The translations under genes and the position numbers were made by a program. This document shows, one piece after another, positions 43,049 through 49,637 of a stretch of DNA of 64,000 bases (within the stretch, counting starts at the first letter, position 1; each line of letters opens with the position of its first letter). Source of the stretch: Robertmurraya korlensis NBRC 107688 (GTDB lineage Bacteria > Bacillota > Bacilli > Bacillales > Cytobacillaceae); assembly GCF_001591645.1 (NCBI RefSeq), contig NZ_BCVH01000005.1:178094-242093 (forward strand), given 5' to 3'. The notes below the pieces were generated by a model. The model was given only the letters and a program-made list of their open reading frames with translations. It ran no database searches and was not told where the DNA came from.

Positions 43049-43963
43049 ATGGAAAAATATTTAGAATACTCACAGGAAGTTTTAGAAGCGAAGAAAAATA
43101 ATTTACCAGTAGTAGCACTAGAGTCAACGATTATCTCTCACGGAATGCCGTATCCACAAAATGTGCAAACGGCAAAGGAAGTGGAGGATATTATTCGTAA
43201 GAATGGAGCTGTACCAGCAACCATTGCCATTTTGGATGGAAAAATAAAAATCGGTTTATCAGATGAAGAGCTTGAATTGCTTGCTACACGTAAGGATATT
43301 GAAAAGGCAAGCCGTAGAGATCTACCATATCTAATTGCGACGAAAAAGAATGGGGCAACAACCGTGGCAGCAACGATGATTTGTGCTGAGCTTGCAGGGA
43401 TTGAAGTGTTTGTAACGGGCGGAATTGGTGGAGTTCACCGTGAAGCGGAAGTAACGATGGATGTCTCAGCTGATCTTCAAGAACTTGCACAGACAAATGT
43501 TGCTGTTGTGTGTGCAGGAGCAAAATCTATTCTCGACATTGGTTTAACTTTGGAGTACTTAGAAACTCATGGGGTGCCAGTCGTTGGCTTTGGTACAGAT
43601 GTACTTCCTGCATTTTATACAAGAACAAGTCCATTCCAAGTGAATGTTCAAGTGGAAAATGAAAAGGAAGCCGCAAGCATGATTCGGACAAAGTGGGAGT
43701 TAGGATTGAAGGGTGGAGTGGTCATTGCTAACCCAATCCCAGAAACAGATGCACTTGAAGAGGAATTTATCAATGGTGTTATAGAATCTGCTTTAAAAGA
43801 AGCGAAGGAGAAGCATATTGCTGGTAAGAACGTTACTCCATTCCTTTTGTCAAAAGTAAAAGAACTAACTGAGGGAAGAAGCTTAGAAGCAAATATTGCT
43901 TTGGTTAAAAACAATGCTGAGGTTGGATCAAAAATAGCCGTTCAGCTTACATCTCAAGCTTAA
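43049..43963 (+). CDS. psuG: Pseudouridine-5'-phosphate glycosidase
   Basis: 304 residues, indigoidine-synthase-A-like/PsuG family. Conserved segments: [18 protein letters not shown] near the N-terminus, [11 protein letters not shown], and [15 protein letters not shown]. It reversibly splits pseudouridine 5'-phosphate into uracil and ribose 5-phosphate, the second step of pseudouridine salvage. Operon with psuK (12-nt gap, AAGGAGA RBS). Confidence 0.95.
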   Translation: MEKYLEYSQEVLEAKKNNLPVVALESTIISHGMPYPQNVQTAKEVEDIIRKNGAVPATIAILDGKIKIGLSDEELELLATRKDIEKASRRDLPYLIATKKNGATTVAATMICAELAGIEVFVTGGIGGVHREAEVTMDVSADLQELAQTNVAVVCAGAKSILDIGLTLEYLETHGVPVVGFGTDVLPAFYTRTSPFQVNVQVENEKEAASMIRTKWELGLKGGVVIANPIPETDALEEEFINGVIESALKEAKEKHIAGKNVTPFLLSKVKELTEGRSLEANIALVKNNAEVGSKIAVQLTSQA

Positions 43964-43979
43964 AGAATAATTTTCAAGG

Positions 43980-44010
43980 ATCAGTCTTATAAGGACTGAT
44001 TCTTTTTTTT
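43980..44010 (+). terminator. Terminator after psuG
   Basis: ATCAGTC/GACTGAT hairpin with an 8-T run. Confidence 0.85.
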
Positions 44011-44058
44011 GTGCATAAAAATAGAAATAGATTTTCAAAAAGAGATTCCGTACACTGT

Positions 44059-44080
44059 AACGAACAATTCGTTCTTAAAA
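44059..44080. repeat. Palindrome sharing a 12-mer with the sinR upstream region
   Basis: AACGAA-CAA-TTCGTT followed by CTTAAAA. TCGTTCTTAAAA (44069-44080) recurs exactly at 45545-45556. GTTCTTA is one mismatch from the SinR box GTTCTTT. Confidence 0.45.
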
Positions 44081-44273
44081 AAATTATAAAATTAAGAATA
44101 GTGGAGAAAGGAGACGTAAATAGAAGAGAATTGTTCATTATAACGAAAATTCGGCTGATTTAGCTAGTTTAGTTTAAAAGAACTAAGGACTAAAATAAAA
44201 TCAAGATATTCTTTATATAGAACAAAAATTAATAGAATAGAAAACGAAACTATTAGAATAGTAGGTGGTTGGC

Positions 44274-44474
44274 ATGTACCGAAAAAACTGTGATAAATGT
44301 TATCGCCCTTCATACAGTAGCTCGGAAGCAGGGGAATGGACCTGCCCTACATGTGGTCATAATCTAACGAAATTACCATTTTTTGATGCAGCTACACTTG
44401 AGAGGGTACATGTAAATATCATTCCTATCCAAAGAAAATTGAAAGCATATGAGAAGCAGAAACTAGGAAAATAG
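44274..44474 (+). CDS. Small zinc-ribbon protein, 66 aa
   Basis: ATG at 44274 after AGGTGG. Two CxxC pairs (CDKC and CPTC) form a rubredoxin/zinc-ribbon knuckle in residues 4-30, followed by a helix-rich basic tail (PIQRKLKAYEKQKLGK). No family name recognised; metal binding is likely, function unknown. It sits alone between the psuKG terminator and the sinI region, behind the palindrome at 44059. Confidence 0.75.
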   Translation: MYRKNCDKCYRPSYSSSEAGEWTCPTCGHNLTKLPFFDAATLERVHVNIIPIQRKLKAYEKQKLGK

Positions 44475-44511
44475 GCTTAATTACTAAAAGTCAGAAAATT
44501 CACGAATTTAG

Positions 44512-44518
44512 TTCGACA
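44512..44518 (-). promoter_or_regulatory. Spo0A-box match
   Basis: TTCGACA, the complement of the Spo0A core TGTCGAA, in the non-coding region before the riboswitch. Confidence 0.4.
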
Positions 44519-44616
44519 GCTGCCGACAGAAATATTTACAATTTTCGCCCATTATTTTACAAATGAAAAATGGTAAAATATGAAAGAGCAGATTCACTGT
44601 TCTTTATGGAGGTCTC

Positions 44617-44623
44617 TGTCGAA
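44617..44623 (+). promoter_or_regulatory. Spo0A-box match
   Basis: TGTCGAA, exact core match, about 240 nt before the SinI start. In B. subtilis sinI is activated by Spo0A. Confidence 0.45.
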
Positions 44624-44734
44624 TAGTGTAAGTAAAAAGTTGGGAAATTTTTAAAACATGTGACAAATTTTTACACAATTTACTAAATTCGAGTAGTAAA
44701 ATGATTGATAAGTGAATCACATAAGGTACGTGAA

Positions 44735-44830
44735 CACAGAAAAAGGCAAACCTTCTGAAAAGAGGGGACGCAAAGTCGCAGGTCTAAGGTAGTTAGAAGT
44801 TTTTTGCTAAGACGGCTGGACTGCCTGGAA
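44735..44830 (+). promoter_or_regulatory. c-di-GMP-I (GEMM-I) riboswitch
   Basis: Conserved parts in order: CACAG, GGCAAACC, a short P2 hairpin with the GAAA tetraloop (CTTCTGAAAAGAGG), the invariant GACGCAAAG, a second long hairpin with a CTAAGG-type tetraloop receptor, TAAGACGGC and closing TGCC that pairs with GGCA. This matches class I c-di-GMP riboswitches. The following AATAC-GATC-GTATT stem and the GGGGGAGA RBS lie close, so control may be at transcription or translation. Confidence 0.88.
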
Positions 44831-44860
44831 TACGATCGTATTTTAGGGGGAGATTGAGGG

Positions 44861-44995
44861 ATGTTAGAAACGCATGAGGTTACGGTCGAAGAGCTTGATT
44901 ATGAGTGGATGTTATTAATCCTTGAAGCGAAAAAGTTAGGTATTCAGAAAGATGAAATCAGAAAATTTTTAGGTGAGAATGAAATTAGGGGATAA
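44861..44995 (+). CDS. sinI: SinI-family antirepressor, 44 aa
   Basis: MLETHEVTVEELDYEWMLLI then LEAKKLGIQKDEIRKFLGEN is a Sin-domain helix pair, as in SinI (LDQEWVELMVEAKEANISPEEIRK in parts). It should bind SinR through the shared dimerisation motif and block it from DNA. Too short for standard ORF cut-offs. GGGGGAGA is 8 nt upstream, with GAGGG adjacent to the ATG. It is preceded by a c-di-GMP riboswitch and ends at a terminator; sinR lies convergently 134 nt further on, unlike the co-directional sinIR of B. subtilis. Confidence 0.85.
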   Translation: MLETHEVTVEELDYEWMLLILEAKKLGIQKDEIRKFLGENEIRG

Positions 44996-45040
44996 AAAGA
45001 ACTAGTCATACTTAGCATATTGTTTCATACATAGAATGGA

Positions 45041-45083
45041 AGTATTTCTGTCAGGTAACCACCTAAATAGAAATGCTTTTTTA
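45041..45083 (+). terminator. Terminator after sinI
   Basis: AGTATTTCT/AGAAATGCT outer and AGGT/ACCT inner stems, then TTTTTTA. Confidence 0.75.
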
Positions 45084-45092
45084 TTTTGAAAA

Positions 45093-45124
45093 AAAAGACA
45101 AAATCATCGGTGATTTTGTCTTTT
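45093..45124. terminator. Terminator between sinI and convergent sinR
   Basis: AAAAGACAAAATCA/TGATTTTGTCTTTT with TCGG loop, strong in both directions. Confidence 0.88.
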
Positions 45125-45128
45125 CATA

Positions 45129-45458
45129 TTAGTTATTATTTGATTGATTACTTCTCCATTTATTAAACTCTAGAAACTCTTTAAATTGATCCTTGGAAAC
45201 CCCAGAGTTCATTGCCTCTTTCACAAGCTTCATCCAATCAGAATCTAGTTCGTCTTTATTTGGGTGCTCGTGTATAAGGTGGTCAACTGGCACGTGAAGC
45301 ACAGCTGATATTTTCTCGAGAAATTGGATTGAAGGGTTGGTTTGTAAGTTTCTTTCTAATGAACTTAAGTATGATTTAGCGACACCAGCTTGTTCAGCTA
45401 GTTCAGACATTGACATTTTCTTTTCAAGACGAAGTTTTTTTACACGATCTCCAATCAT
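45129..45458 (-). CDS. sinR: SinR-like transcriptional repressor
   Basis: 109 residues. XRE helix-turn-helix (IGDRVKKLRLEKKMSMSELAEQAGVAKSYLSSLERN in parts, residues 2-60) and a C-terminal SinI-type dimerisation helix pair (LDSDWMKLVKEAMNSGVSKDQ, about 74-103). Both domains closely match B. subtilis SinR (111 aa), master repressor of biofilm matrix genes. It should be antagonised by the SinI product next door. The upstream region carries an inverted repeat that includes GTTCTT half sites, suggesting autoregulation. Confidence 0.92.
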   Translation of the reverse strand: MIGDRVKKLRLEKKMSMSELAEQAGVAKSYLSSLERNLQTNPSIQFLEKISAVLHVPVDHLIHEHPNKDELDSDWMKLVKEAMNSGVSKDQFKEFLEFNKWRSNQSNNN

Positions 45459-45525
45459 CTAGATCACTCACCTATCTCTCTGTATGAATTTATATTAGCA
45501 AAAAAATACGGTTAGTTCCATATTC

Positions 45526-45556
45526 AGAACGAAAATAGTATGTATCGTTCTTAAAA
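45526..45556. promoter_or_regulatory. Candidate operator upstream of sinR
   Basis: AGAACGA/TCGTTCT arms with a 12-nt spacer, then TAAAA. Shares TCGTTCTTAAAA with 44069-44080 and contains GTTCTTA, near the SinR box GTTCTTT. Confidence 0.45.
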
Positions 45557-45700
45557 TTCTTTAATTGGTCACAAATTCAAGGTTTTTACGGTTCTAGTAC
45601 GTAAAAGCGGAATATCACTTTTAATACTTCTATGTAGCATTATACACAATACCATTCGTAATGAAAGCGATATTTATGGGCATAAATAAAAAAAATTCAC

Positions 45701-45834
45701 TGTCCACCCGAAACGGACAAATCACCCCAATCTGTCCACAAAGGGTGACAGACACCACCAAAGGACAGAATGGCCCATTTTGTCCACGGAGGGTGTCTGA
45801 CACCCTTATAGACACCCTTATATACCCGGGATTT
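45701..45834. repeat. Inverted-repeat element of the GGTGACAGACACC family
   Basis: Contains GGACAAATCACCCCAATCTG (45715), GGGTGACAGACACC (45743-45756), GGACAGAATGGCCCATTTTG and the perfect palindrome GGGTGTCTGACACCC (45791-45805), with a partial duplicate AGACACCCTTATA. Same family as 36250-36339. Confidence 0.75.
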
Positions 45835-45909
45835 GGGTGGGTGAAACTTATTTTTTTATTCGACAAATTCTTTTTTAGCGTTTGTTGTTTCTAAAGGGCT
45901 GAGGGCGAT

Positions 45910-45929
45910 TCAATCAAACGTTTGATTGA
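45910..45929. promoter_or_regulatory. Perfect 20-bp palindrome upstream of map
   Basis: TCAATCAAACGTTTGATTGA, followed by CTATTTTTTT. Could be a repressor operator (TetR-like symmetry) or a compact + strand terminator. Confidence 0.5.
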
Positions 45930-46042
45930 CTATTTTTTTAGGTAATCTAACATATTTAGACATAGGAATGCTTTGCTAATATAGACCTTTTGAGAGTACA
46001 ATAAAGACTATACATTATTGGTATTGGGGAAGGTTGAGTTAC

Positions 46043-46795
46043 ATGATTGTTTTAAAGTCACCTCGTGAAATAGAAGCAATGAAAAAAGCAGGCGAGCTTC
46101 TTGCGGCTTGTCATAAAGAAATAAAAAAGATGATCAAACCTGGGGTAACTACTTGGGAAATTGATCAGTTTGTTGATCACTATTTAGAAAAGCATGGTGC
46201 TACCGCTCAGCAAAAGGGTTATAGAGGTTACGAATACGCAACATGTGCTAGCATTAACGATGAGATTTGCCATGGGTTTCCGAGAAAAGAACCTCTAAAT
46301 GCAGGGGACATTGTTACAATCGACATGGTTGTTAATGTGAATAGTGCCCTAGCAGACTCTGCGTGGACGTATATTGTTGGTGAAGCTTCGGAAGAAACGA
46401 CCCGCCTTGTAGAAGTAACCAAAAATAGCTTATACAAAGGAATTGAAGCAGCTGTTGTAGGAAATCGTATTGGAGATATCGGACATGCGATTCAAACTTA
46501 TGTTGAGGGAGAGGGATTCTCTGTTGTAAGAAACTTTATTGGGCATGGGATTGGTCCATCCATTCATGAAAAGCCGGACGTTCCACACTTTGGACTCCCA
46601 GGAAAAGGCCCTCGTATAAAAGAAGGAATGGTATTTACGATTGAACCCATGGTCAACGTAGGAAGCTATGAGACAAAAATGGATTCAAATGGGTGGACGG
46701 CCCGTACCGTGGATGGAAAAAACTCTGCTCAATTTGAGCACACGATTGCCATTACGAAGGATGGTCCAGTCATTCTAACAGACCAAGGTGAATAA
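46043..46795 (+). CDS. map: Methionine aminopeptidase, type I
   Basis: 250 residues from the ATG at 46043. Removes N-terminal Met from new proteins. Metal ligands are in VTIDMVVNVNSALADSA (two Asp), IGHGIGPSIHE (His), FTIEPM (Glu) and AQFEHTIAI (Glu). The N-terminus MIVLKSPREIEAMKKAGELL is standard type Ia. Map genes near secY/rpl are the housekeeping copy in Bacillus; this isolated one is likely a second copy like YflG (MapB). The TTG at 46034 directly abuts the purine-rich stretch and is less likely as start. Confidence 0.92.
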   Translation: MIVLKSPREIEAMKKAGELLAACHKEIKKMIKPGVTTWEIDQFVDHYLEKHGATAQQKGYRGYEYATCASINDEICHGFPRKEPLNAGDIVTIDMVVNVNSALADSAWTYIVGEASEETTRLVEVTKNSLYKGIEAAVVGNRIGDIGHAIQTYVEGEGFSVVRNFIGHGIGPSIHEKPDVPHFGLPGKGPRIKEGMVFTIEPMVNVGSYETKMDSNGWTARTVDGKNSAQFEHTIAITKDGPVILTDQGE

Positions 46796-46844
46796 TCAGT
46801 ACATTTAAACAAAATTCTATTTAATACAAGATGGAGGAAAGAAC

Positions 46845-47033
46845 ATGACAGAAAACCATGAAACCGAAAAAAAGAAAATGAGCTTACAAGAAGCCATAAA
46901 GCAACAATTAGAAAAAAAGAAAAATCAGCAAGCCGGTGGAAAAGGTAGTACGAACGGACCTGCGACAACAAAGAAAATGAAAAGCCAGCAAACCAAAAAG
47001 GTCAGCAATCAACGCCGTAAAATGGGTGTGTAA
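46845..47033 (+). CDS. Small basic Gln/Lys-rich protein, 62 aa
   Basis: ATG after GGAGGAAAG. A helical N-terminal half (TEKKKMSLQEAIKQQLEKKK) precedes a disordered Gly/Ser/Lys tail (GGKGSTNGP, NQRRKMGV). No domain recognised. It follows map by 49 nt and may share its transcript. A terminator lies downstream. Confidence 0.7.
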   Translation: MTENHETEKKKMSLQEAIKQQLEKKKNQQAGGKGSTNGPATTKKMKSQQTKKVSNQRRKMGV

Positions 47034-47045
47034 TAGGCCACAAGA

Positions 47046-47082
47046 AAGGGAACAACACATAAATAGTGCTGTTCCCTTATTT
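47046..47082. terminator. Terminator
   Basis: AAGGGAACA/TGTTCCCTT with a 15-nt loop, between the gene ending at 47033 and the convergent lipoprotein. Confidence 0.7.
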
Positions 47083-47093
47083 GTTAATTAACA

Positions 47094-47213
47094 TTATTCC
47101 TCATCCTGTACTTCGCCATCGCCAACCTCATCTTCACCTGGTGCATCATCACAAGCAACGACAGAGGTAACTAGAAAACCAGCAAGCAATATCATAAGAA
47201 GTTTACGTACCAT
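47094..47213 (-). CDS. Tiny putative lipoprotein, 39 aa
   Basis: MVRKLLMILLAGFLVTSVVA-C is a lipoprotein signal with Cys21 as likely lipidated residue; the mature part is only about 19 residues, nearly all acidic (DDAPGEDEVGDGEVQDEE). RBS AAAGGAGGAGGG is strong. Mature acidic peptides this short on a lipid anchor are unusual. Function unknown. Confidence 0.7.
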   Translation of the reverse strand: MVRKLLMILLAGFLVTSVVACDDAPGEDEVGDGEVQDEE

Positions 47214-47389
47214 CCAAACCCTCCTCCTTTCAGCAATATGCCTAGCTTAGCCTTATTATTCGGTGATTCCTTTTACTTTATTCCCCTGTCCATCCTATAT
47301 ATAAAGTGAAACTTAGGAGTAAAGGGCAATAGCAATGGAGACAAACTATTTGTATACTAAAGGTATTAATGAGTGTAGAGGGAGTAACG

Positions 47390-48370
47390 ATGAGATTAAT
47401 TCGAATTGATGAATATGAACCACGCACCATGCAATTGGCCAAACCCGTTTTTGACCGGCAAAAAAGGGTTCTTCTTGCAGCAGGACGCTCGATTCATCCA
47501 ACATACTTACAAAAATTAATAGATCTAGATATTCGATATTTATTTATAGAGGACGCTGAATCGTTTGGAATTTCAATGGAAGAGATGCTCGATGTTCCAA
47601 CATGGGTAGATGCTGTAGATGTGGTACAAGCGGTATACAAAGCAGTTGAGAAAAAAGAAGAGCTTCCGATTAGACCCATTCAACAACTTGCCATTAAGCT
47701 AGTTGAGGAAGTAAATAAAAGAAAAGCCATTCTTTTAATTCCAGCCTCTTCTTTAGCAGAAGATCTTCGAGAGTTTGCCCACTCGGTTAATGTCACACTT
47801 CTTGCCTTACAAATTGCAAAAAAGTATCAAATCTCACAAATGCAAATACGGGATTTAGCCGTAGGAGCATTGCTTCACGATATAGGAAAAGCGTTAACTC
47901 CTGTAGAGGATGATCACCCGAGGGTAGGGTTTGAATATTTACGAAAAACAAGAGAAGTGAGTTTGCTTTCTGCGCATGTTGCTTACCAGCATCACGAAGC
48001 CTTTGATGGCAGTGGGATACCTAGGGGATTACGTGAAAAGGAAATTCATGAGTTTGCCCAAATATGCAGCATTGCGAATCTTTACGAGAATGCATTATCG
48101 AAAAAGGGCATCCCACCACATGAGGTAATGGAGTATGTGATGACAAAAAGCGGAACACTCTTTAGCACAGATCTGGTTAAACTGTTTGTCCAAGAGGTAC
48201 CACACTTTATTCCGGGTACGAGGGTCATCCTAAATAATGGCCGGAGTGCGATTGTCACCAAAGTAACAGGTAATCTCCAAAGGCCTTACGTGCGCTATTT
48301 AGATACAAATGAAGAAATTTCTTTAGGGGAAAATCACACGCTATTGATTACGGAAGTGTTAGATAAGTAA
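47390..48370 (+). CDS. HD-GYP-like domain protein with degenerate motif
   Basis: 326 residues from the ATG at 47390 (GAGGGAG upstream). N-terminal about 100 residues are a DUF3391-like beta domain (PVFDRQKRVLLAAGRSIHPTYL). The HD domain has LLHDIGKAL (HD at 163-164) and HHEAFDGSGIPRG (201-213), so GYP is GIP. The canonical (A)DxYDALT segment is ANLYENAL, missing the usual Asp. The HD and HHExxDG residues support metal binding, but c-di-GMP hydrolysis is uncertain. It lies 2.4 kb from the c-di-GMP riboswitch/sinI locus, so a functional link is possible. Confidence 0.8.
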   Translation: MRLIRIDEYEPRTMQLAKPVFDRQKRVLLAAGRSIHPTYLQKLIDLDIRYLFIEDAESFGISMEEMLDVPTWVDAVDVVQAVYKAVEKKEELPIRPIQQLAIKLVEEVNKRKAILLIPASSLAEDLREFAHSVNVTLLALQIAKKYQISQMQIRDLAVGALLHDIGKALTPVEDDHPRVGFEYLRKTREVSLLSAHVAYQHHEAFDGSGIPRGLREKEIHEFAQICSIANLYENALSKKGIPPHEVMEYVMTKSGTLFSTDLVKLFVQEVPHFIPGTRVILNNGRSAIVTKVTGNLQRPYVRYLDTNEEISLGENHTLLITEVLDK

Positions 48371-48377
48371 AAAAGCA

Positions 48378-48420
48378 AAGAAACTGCACGCTCAAGCCTA
48401 GTTGGGGTGCAGTTTCTTAA
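48378..48420. terminator. Bidirectional terminator
   Basis: AGAAACTGCAC/GTGCAGTTTCT hairpin between convergent genes. Confidence 0.8.
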
Positions 48421-48427
48421 TGAAAAA

Positions 48428-48652
48428 TTATTGCTTTCGAAGATTCCCTAACTCTTCGGCTAGTGCTTGAGTTTCATTCGGGCTAAACGAATCTCTTTTC
48501 ATTACTAGGTCATAAATCTCTTTTAGCTCATCATACATATTTTCATCAAAGTGTGATGGTTTGATGGCACCTAGGTTCAGCACCTTTAGTTTTTCTTTTA
48601 TTTTTTCAATCATATATTCCACGTTTTCTACTGATTTCTCAGACAAATTCAT
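48428..48652 (-). CDS. yfkK: DUF1128 protein YfkK
   Basis: 74 residues of the DUF1128 family: MNLSEKSVENVEYMIEKIKE, then AIKPSHFDENMYDELKEIYDLV. A small helical, acidic, cytoplasmic protein of unknown function. Its position divergent to yfkJ matches B. subtilis. RBS is GGGGAG. Confidence 0.9.
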   Translation of the reverse strand: MNLSEKSVENVEYMIEKIKEKLKVLNLGAIKPSHFDENMYDELKEIYDLVMKRDSFSPNETQALAEELGNLRKQ

Positions 48653-48798
48653 CGATTGTTCTCCCCTTTTTCAGCAAGCTTGTAAAATTATCTTTCCATG
48701 TTCCCTTTGAAAAGTCAAATGAATTTCAGTAACTTCTTTCCGGAAAGGTTGAAAAGCCGTTCCTTTTCCTACAAAATGTAGAAAGGAGGGAAGTAGTC

Positions 48799-49284
48799 AT
48801 GGTTAAAGTTTTATTTGTATGCCTCGGGAATATTTGCCGTTCACCAATGGCAGAGGCGATGTTTCGTGATTTAGTGAAAAGGGAAGGATTAGAACATATA
48901 ATAACGGTTGATTCTGCTGGTACGGGAGATTGGCATGTTGGGAAGCCCCCTCACCAGGGTACACAAGACATATTAAATCAACATCAGATTAGTTTTGAAG
49001 GTCAGGTGGCTAGACAACTGGTCACAACAGATCTGAATGATTTTGATTATATTGTGGCAATGGATACTCAAAATGAGAAAAACATACATAAGCTCACCTC
49101 TCTTCATACGAGTACGAAAATCGTAAAGCTTCTAGACTATGTTCCGGAGGCAGACAAGCTGGATGTTCCTGACCCGTACTTTACCGGGAATTTTCAAGAA
49201 GTGTTTGATTTATTAAAGGTGGGCTGTGAACGCTTATTGAAAGAAATTCAAACGAATGAGAATGCAAGCAGGGAGGGAAAATAA
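48799..49284 (+). CDS. yfkJ: Low-molecular-weight protein tyrosine phosphatase YfkJ
   Basis: 161 residues. The P-loop CLGNICRS (nucleophile Cys8, Arg14) is at the N-terminus and the general acid Asp in DVPDPYF near 127. Dephosphorylates protein phosphotyrosine and possibly phosphoarginine; the B. subtilis YfkJ equivalent is linked to stress. Order yfkJ-yfkI-yfkH is conserved and the next gene starts 1 nt after the stop, indicating an operon. RBS AAAGGAGGG. Confidence 0.95.
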   Translation: MVKVLFVCLGNICRSPMAEAMFRDLVKREGLEHIITVDSAGTGDWHVGKPPHQGTQDILNQHQISFEGQVARQLVTTDLNDFDYIVAMDTQNEKNIHKLTSLHTSTKIVKLLDYVPEADKLDVPDPYFTGNFQEVFDLLKVGCERLLKEIQTNENASREGK

Positions 49285-49285
49285 G

Positions 49286-49612
49286 ATGAGTGGTACAAAA
49301 AAGTTTTGGACAGGTGTCCTTTGGGGAGCTCTTGCTGGAGGAGCAATCAGCCTACTTGATCGAGACACAAGACAGGCAGTCGTACAAAGCTGTAAAAAGA
49401 CAAGTGGTGAGCTATCCTATTATATCAAGCATCCAGATGAAGTAGTGGAACAGGTAAAGGATGCGACAACGAAAATTCGTTCAACTGTTGAGCAGGTAAG
49501 TGGAGATATATCCTTTATCGCAGACAAGGTAGAGGAACTTCGTGAAGTAACACCAGCTGTAACAGGTATCGTAAAAGAAACAAAAGAGGCCTTTCATAAG
49601 GAAGAAGAATAA
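49286..49612 (+). CDS. yfkI: YtxH-domain protein YfkI
   Basis: 108 residues from ATG at 49286 (GGGAGGGAAAA upstream). One N-terminal membrane segment (FWTGVLWGALAGGAISLLD, about 6-24), then a long amphipathic helical region (VEQVKDATTKIRSTVEQVSG), the YtxH general-stress-protein layout. Anchored in the membrane facing the cytoplasm. Lies between yfkJ and yfkH in the conserved cluster. Confidence 0.85.
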   Translation: MSGTKKFWTGVLWGALAGGAISLLDRDTRQAVVQSCKKTSGELSYYIKHPDEVVEQVKDATTKIRSTVEQVSGDISFIADKVEELREVTPAVTGIVKETKEAFHKEEE

Positions 49613-49637
49613 TTCATAGTAAAGAAGGGGGAATGGA

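Larger units (their letters stand above)
45557..46042. other. Non-coding interval with repeats upstream of map
   Basis: No supported gene; open frames here run over repeat sequence. Holds the repeat at 45701-45834 and the 20-bp palindrome at 45910. Confidence 0.6.

Noticed and set aside
45630..45894. Two overlapping open frames of 77-78 codons on opposite strands
   Set aside because: They consist of the inverted-repeat element; encoded peptides are repetitive translations of the palindromes and no good RBS is present.
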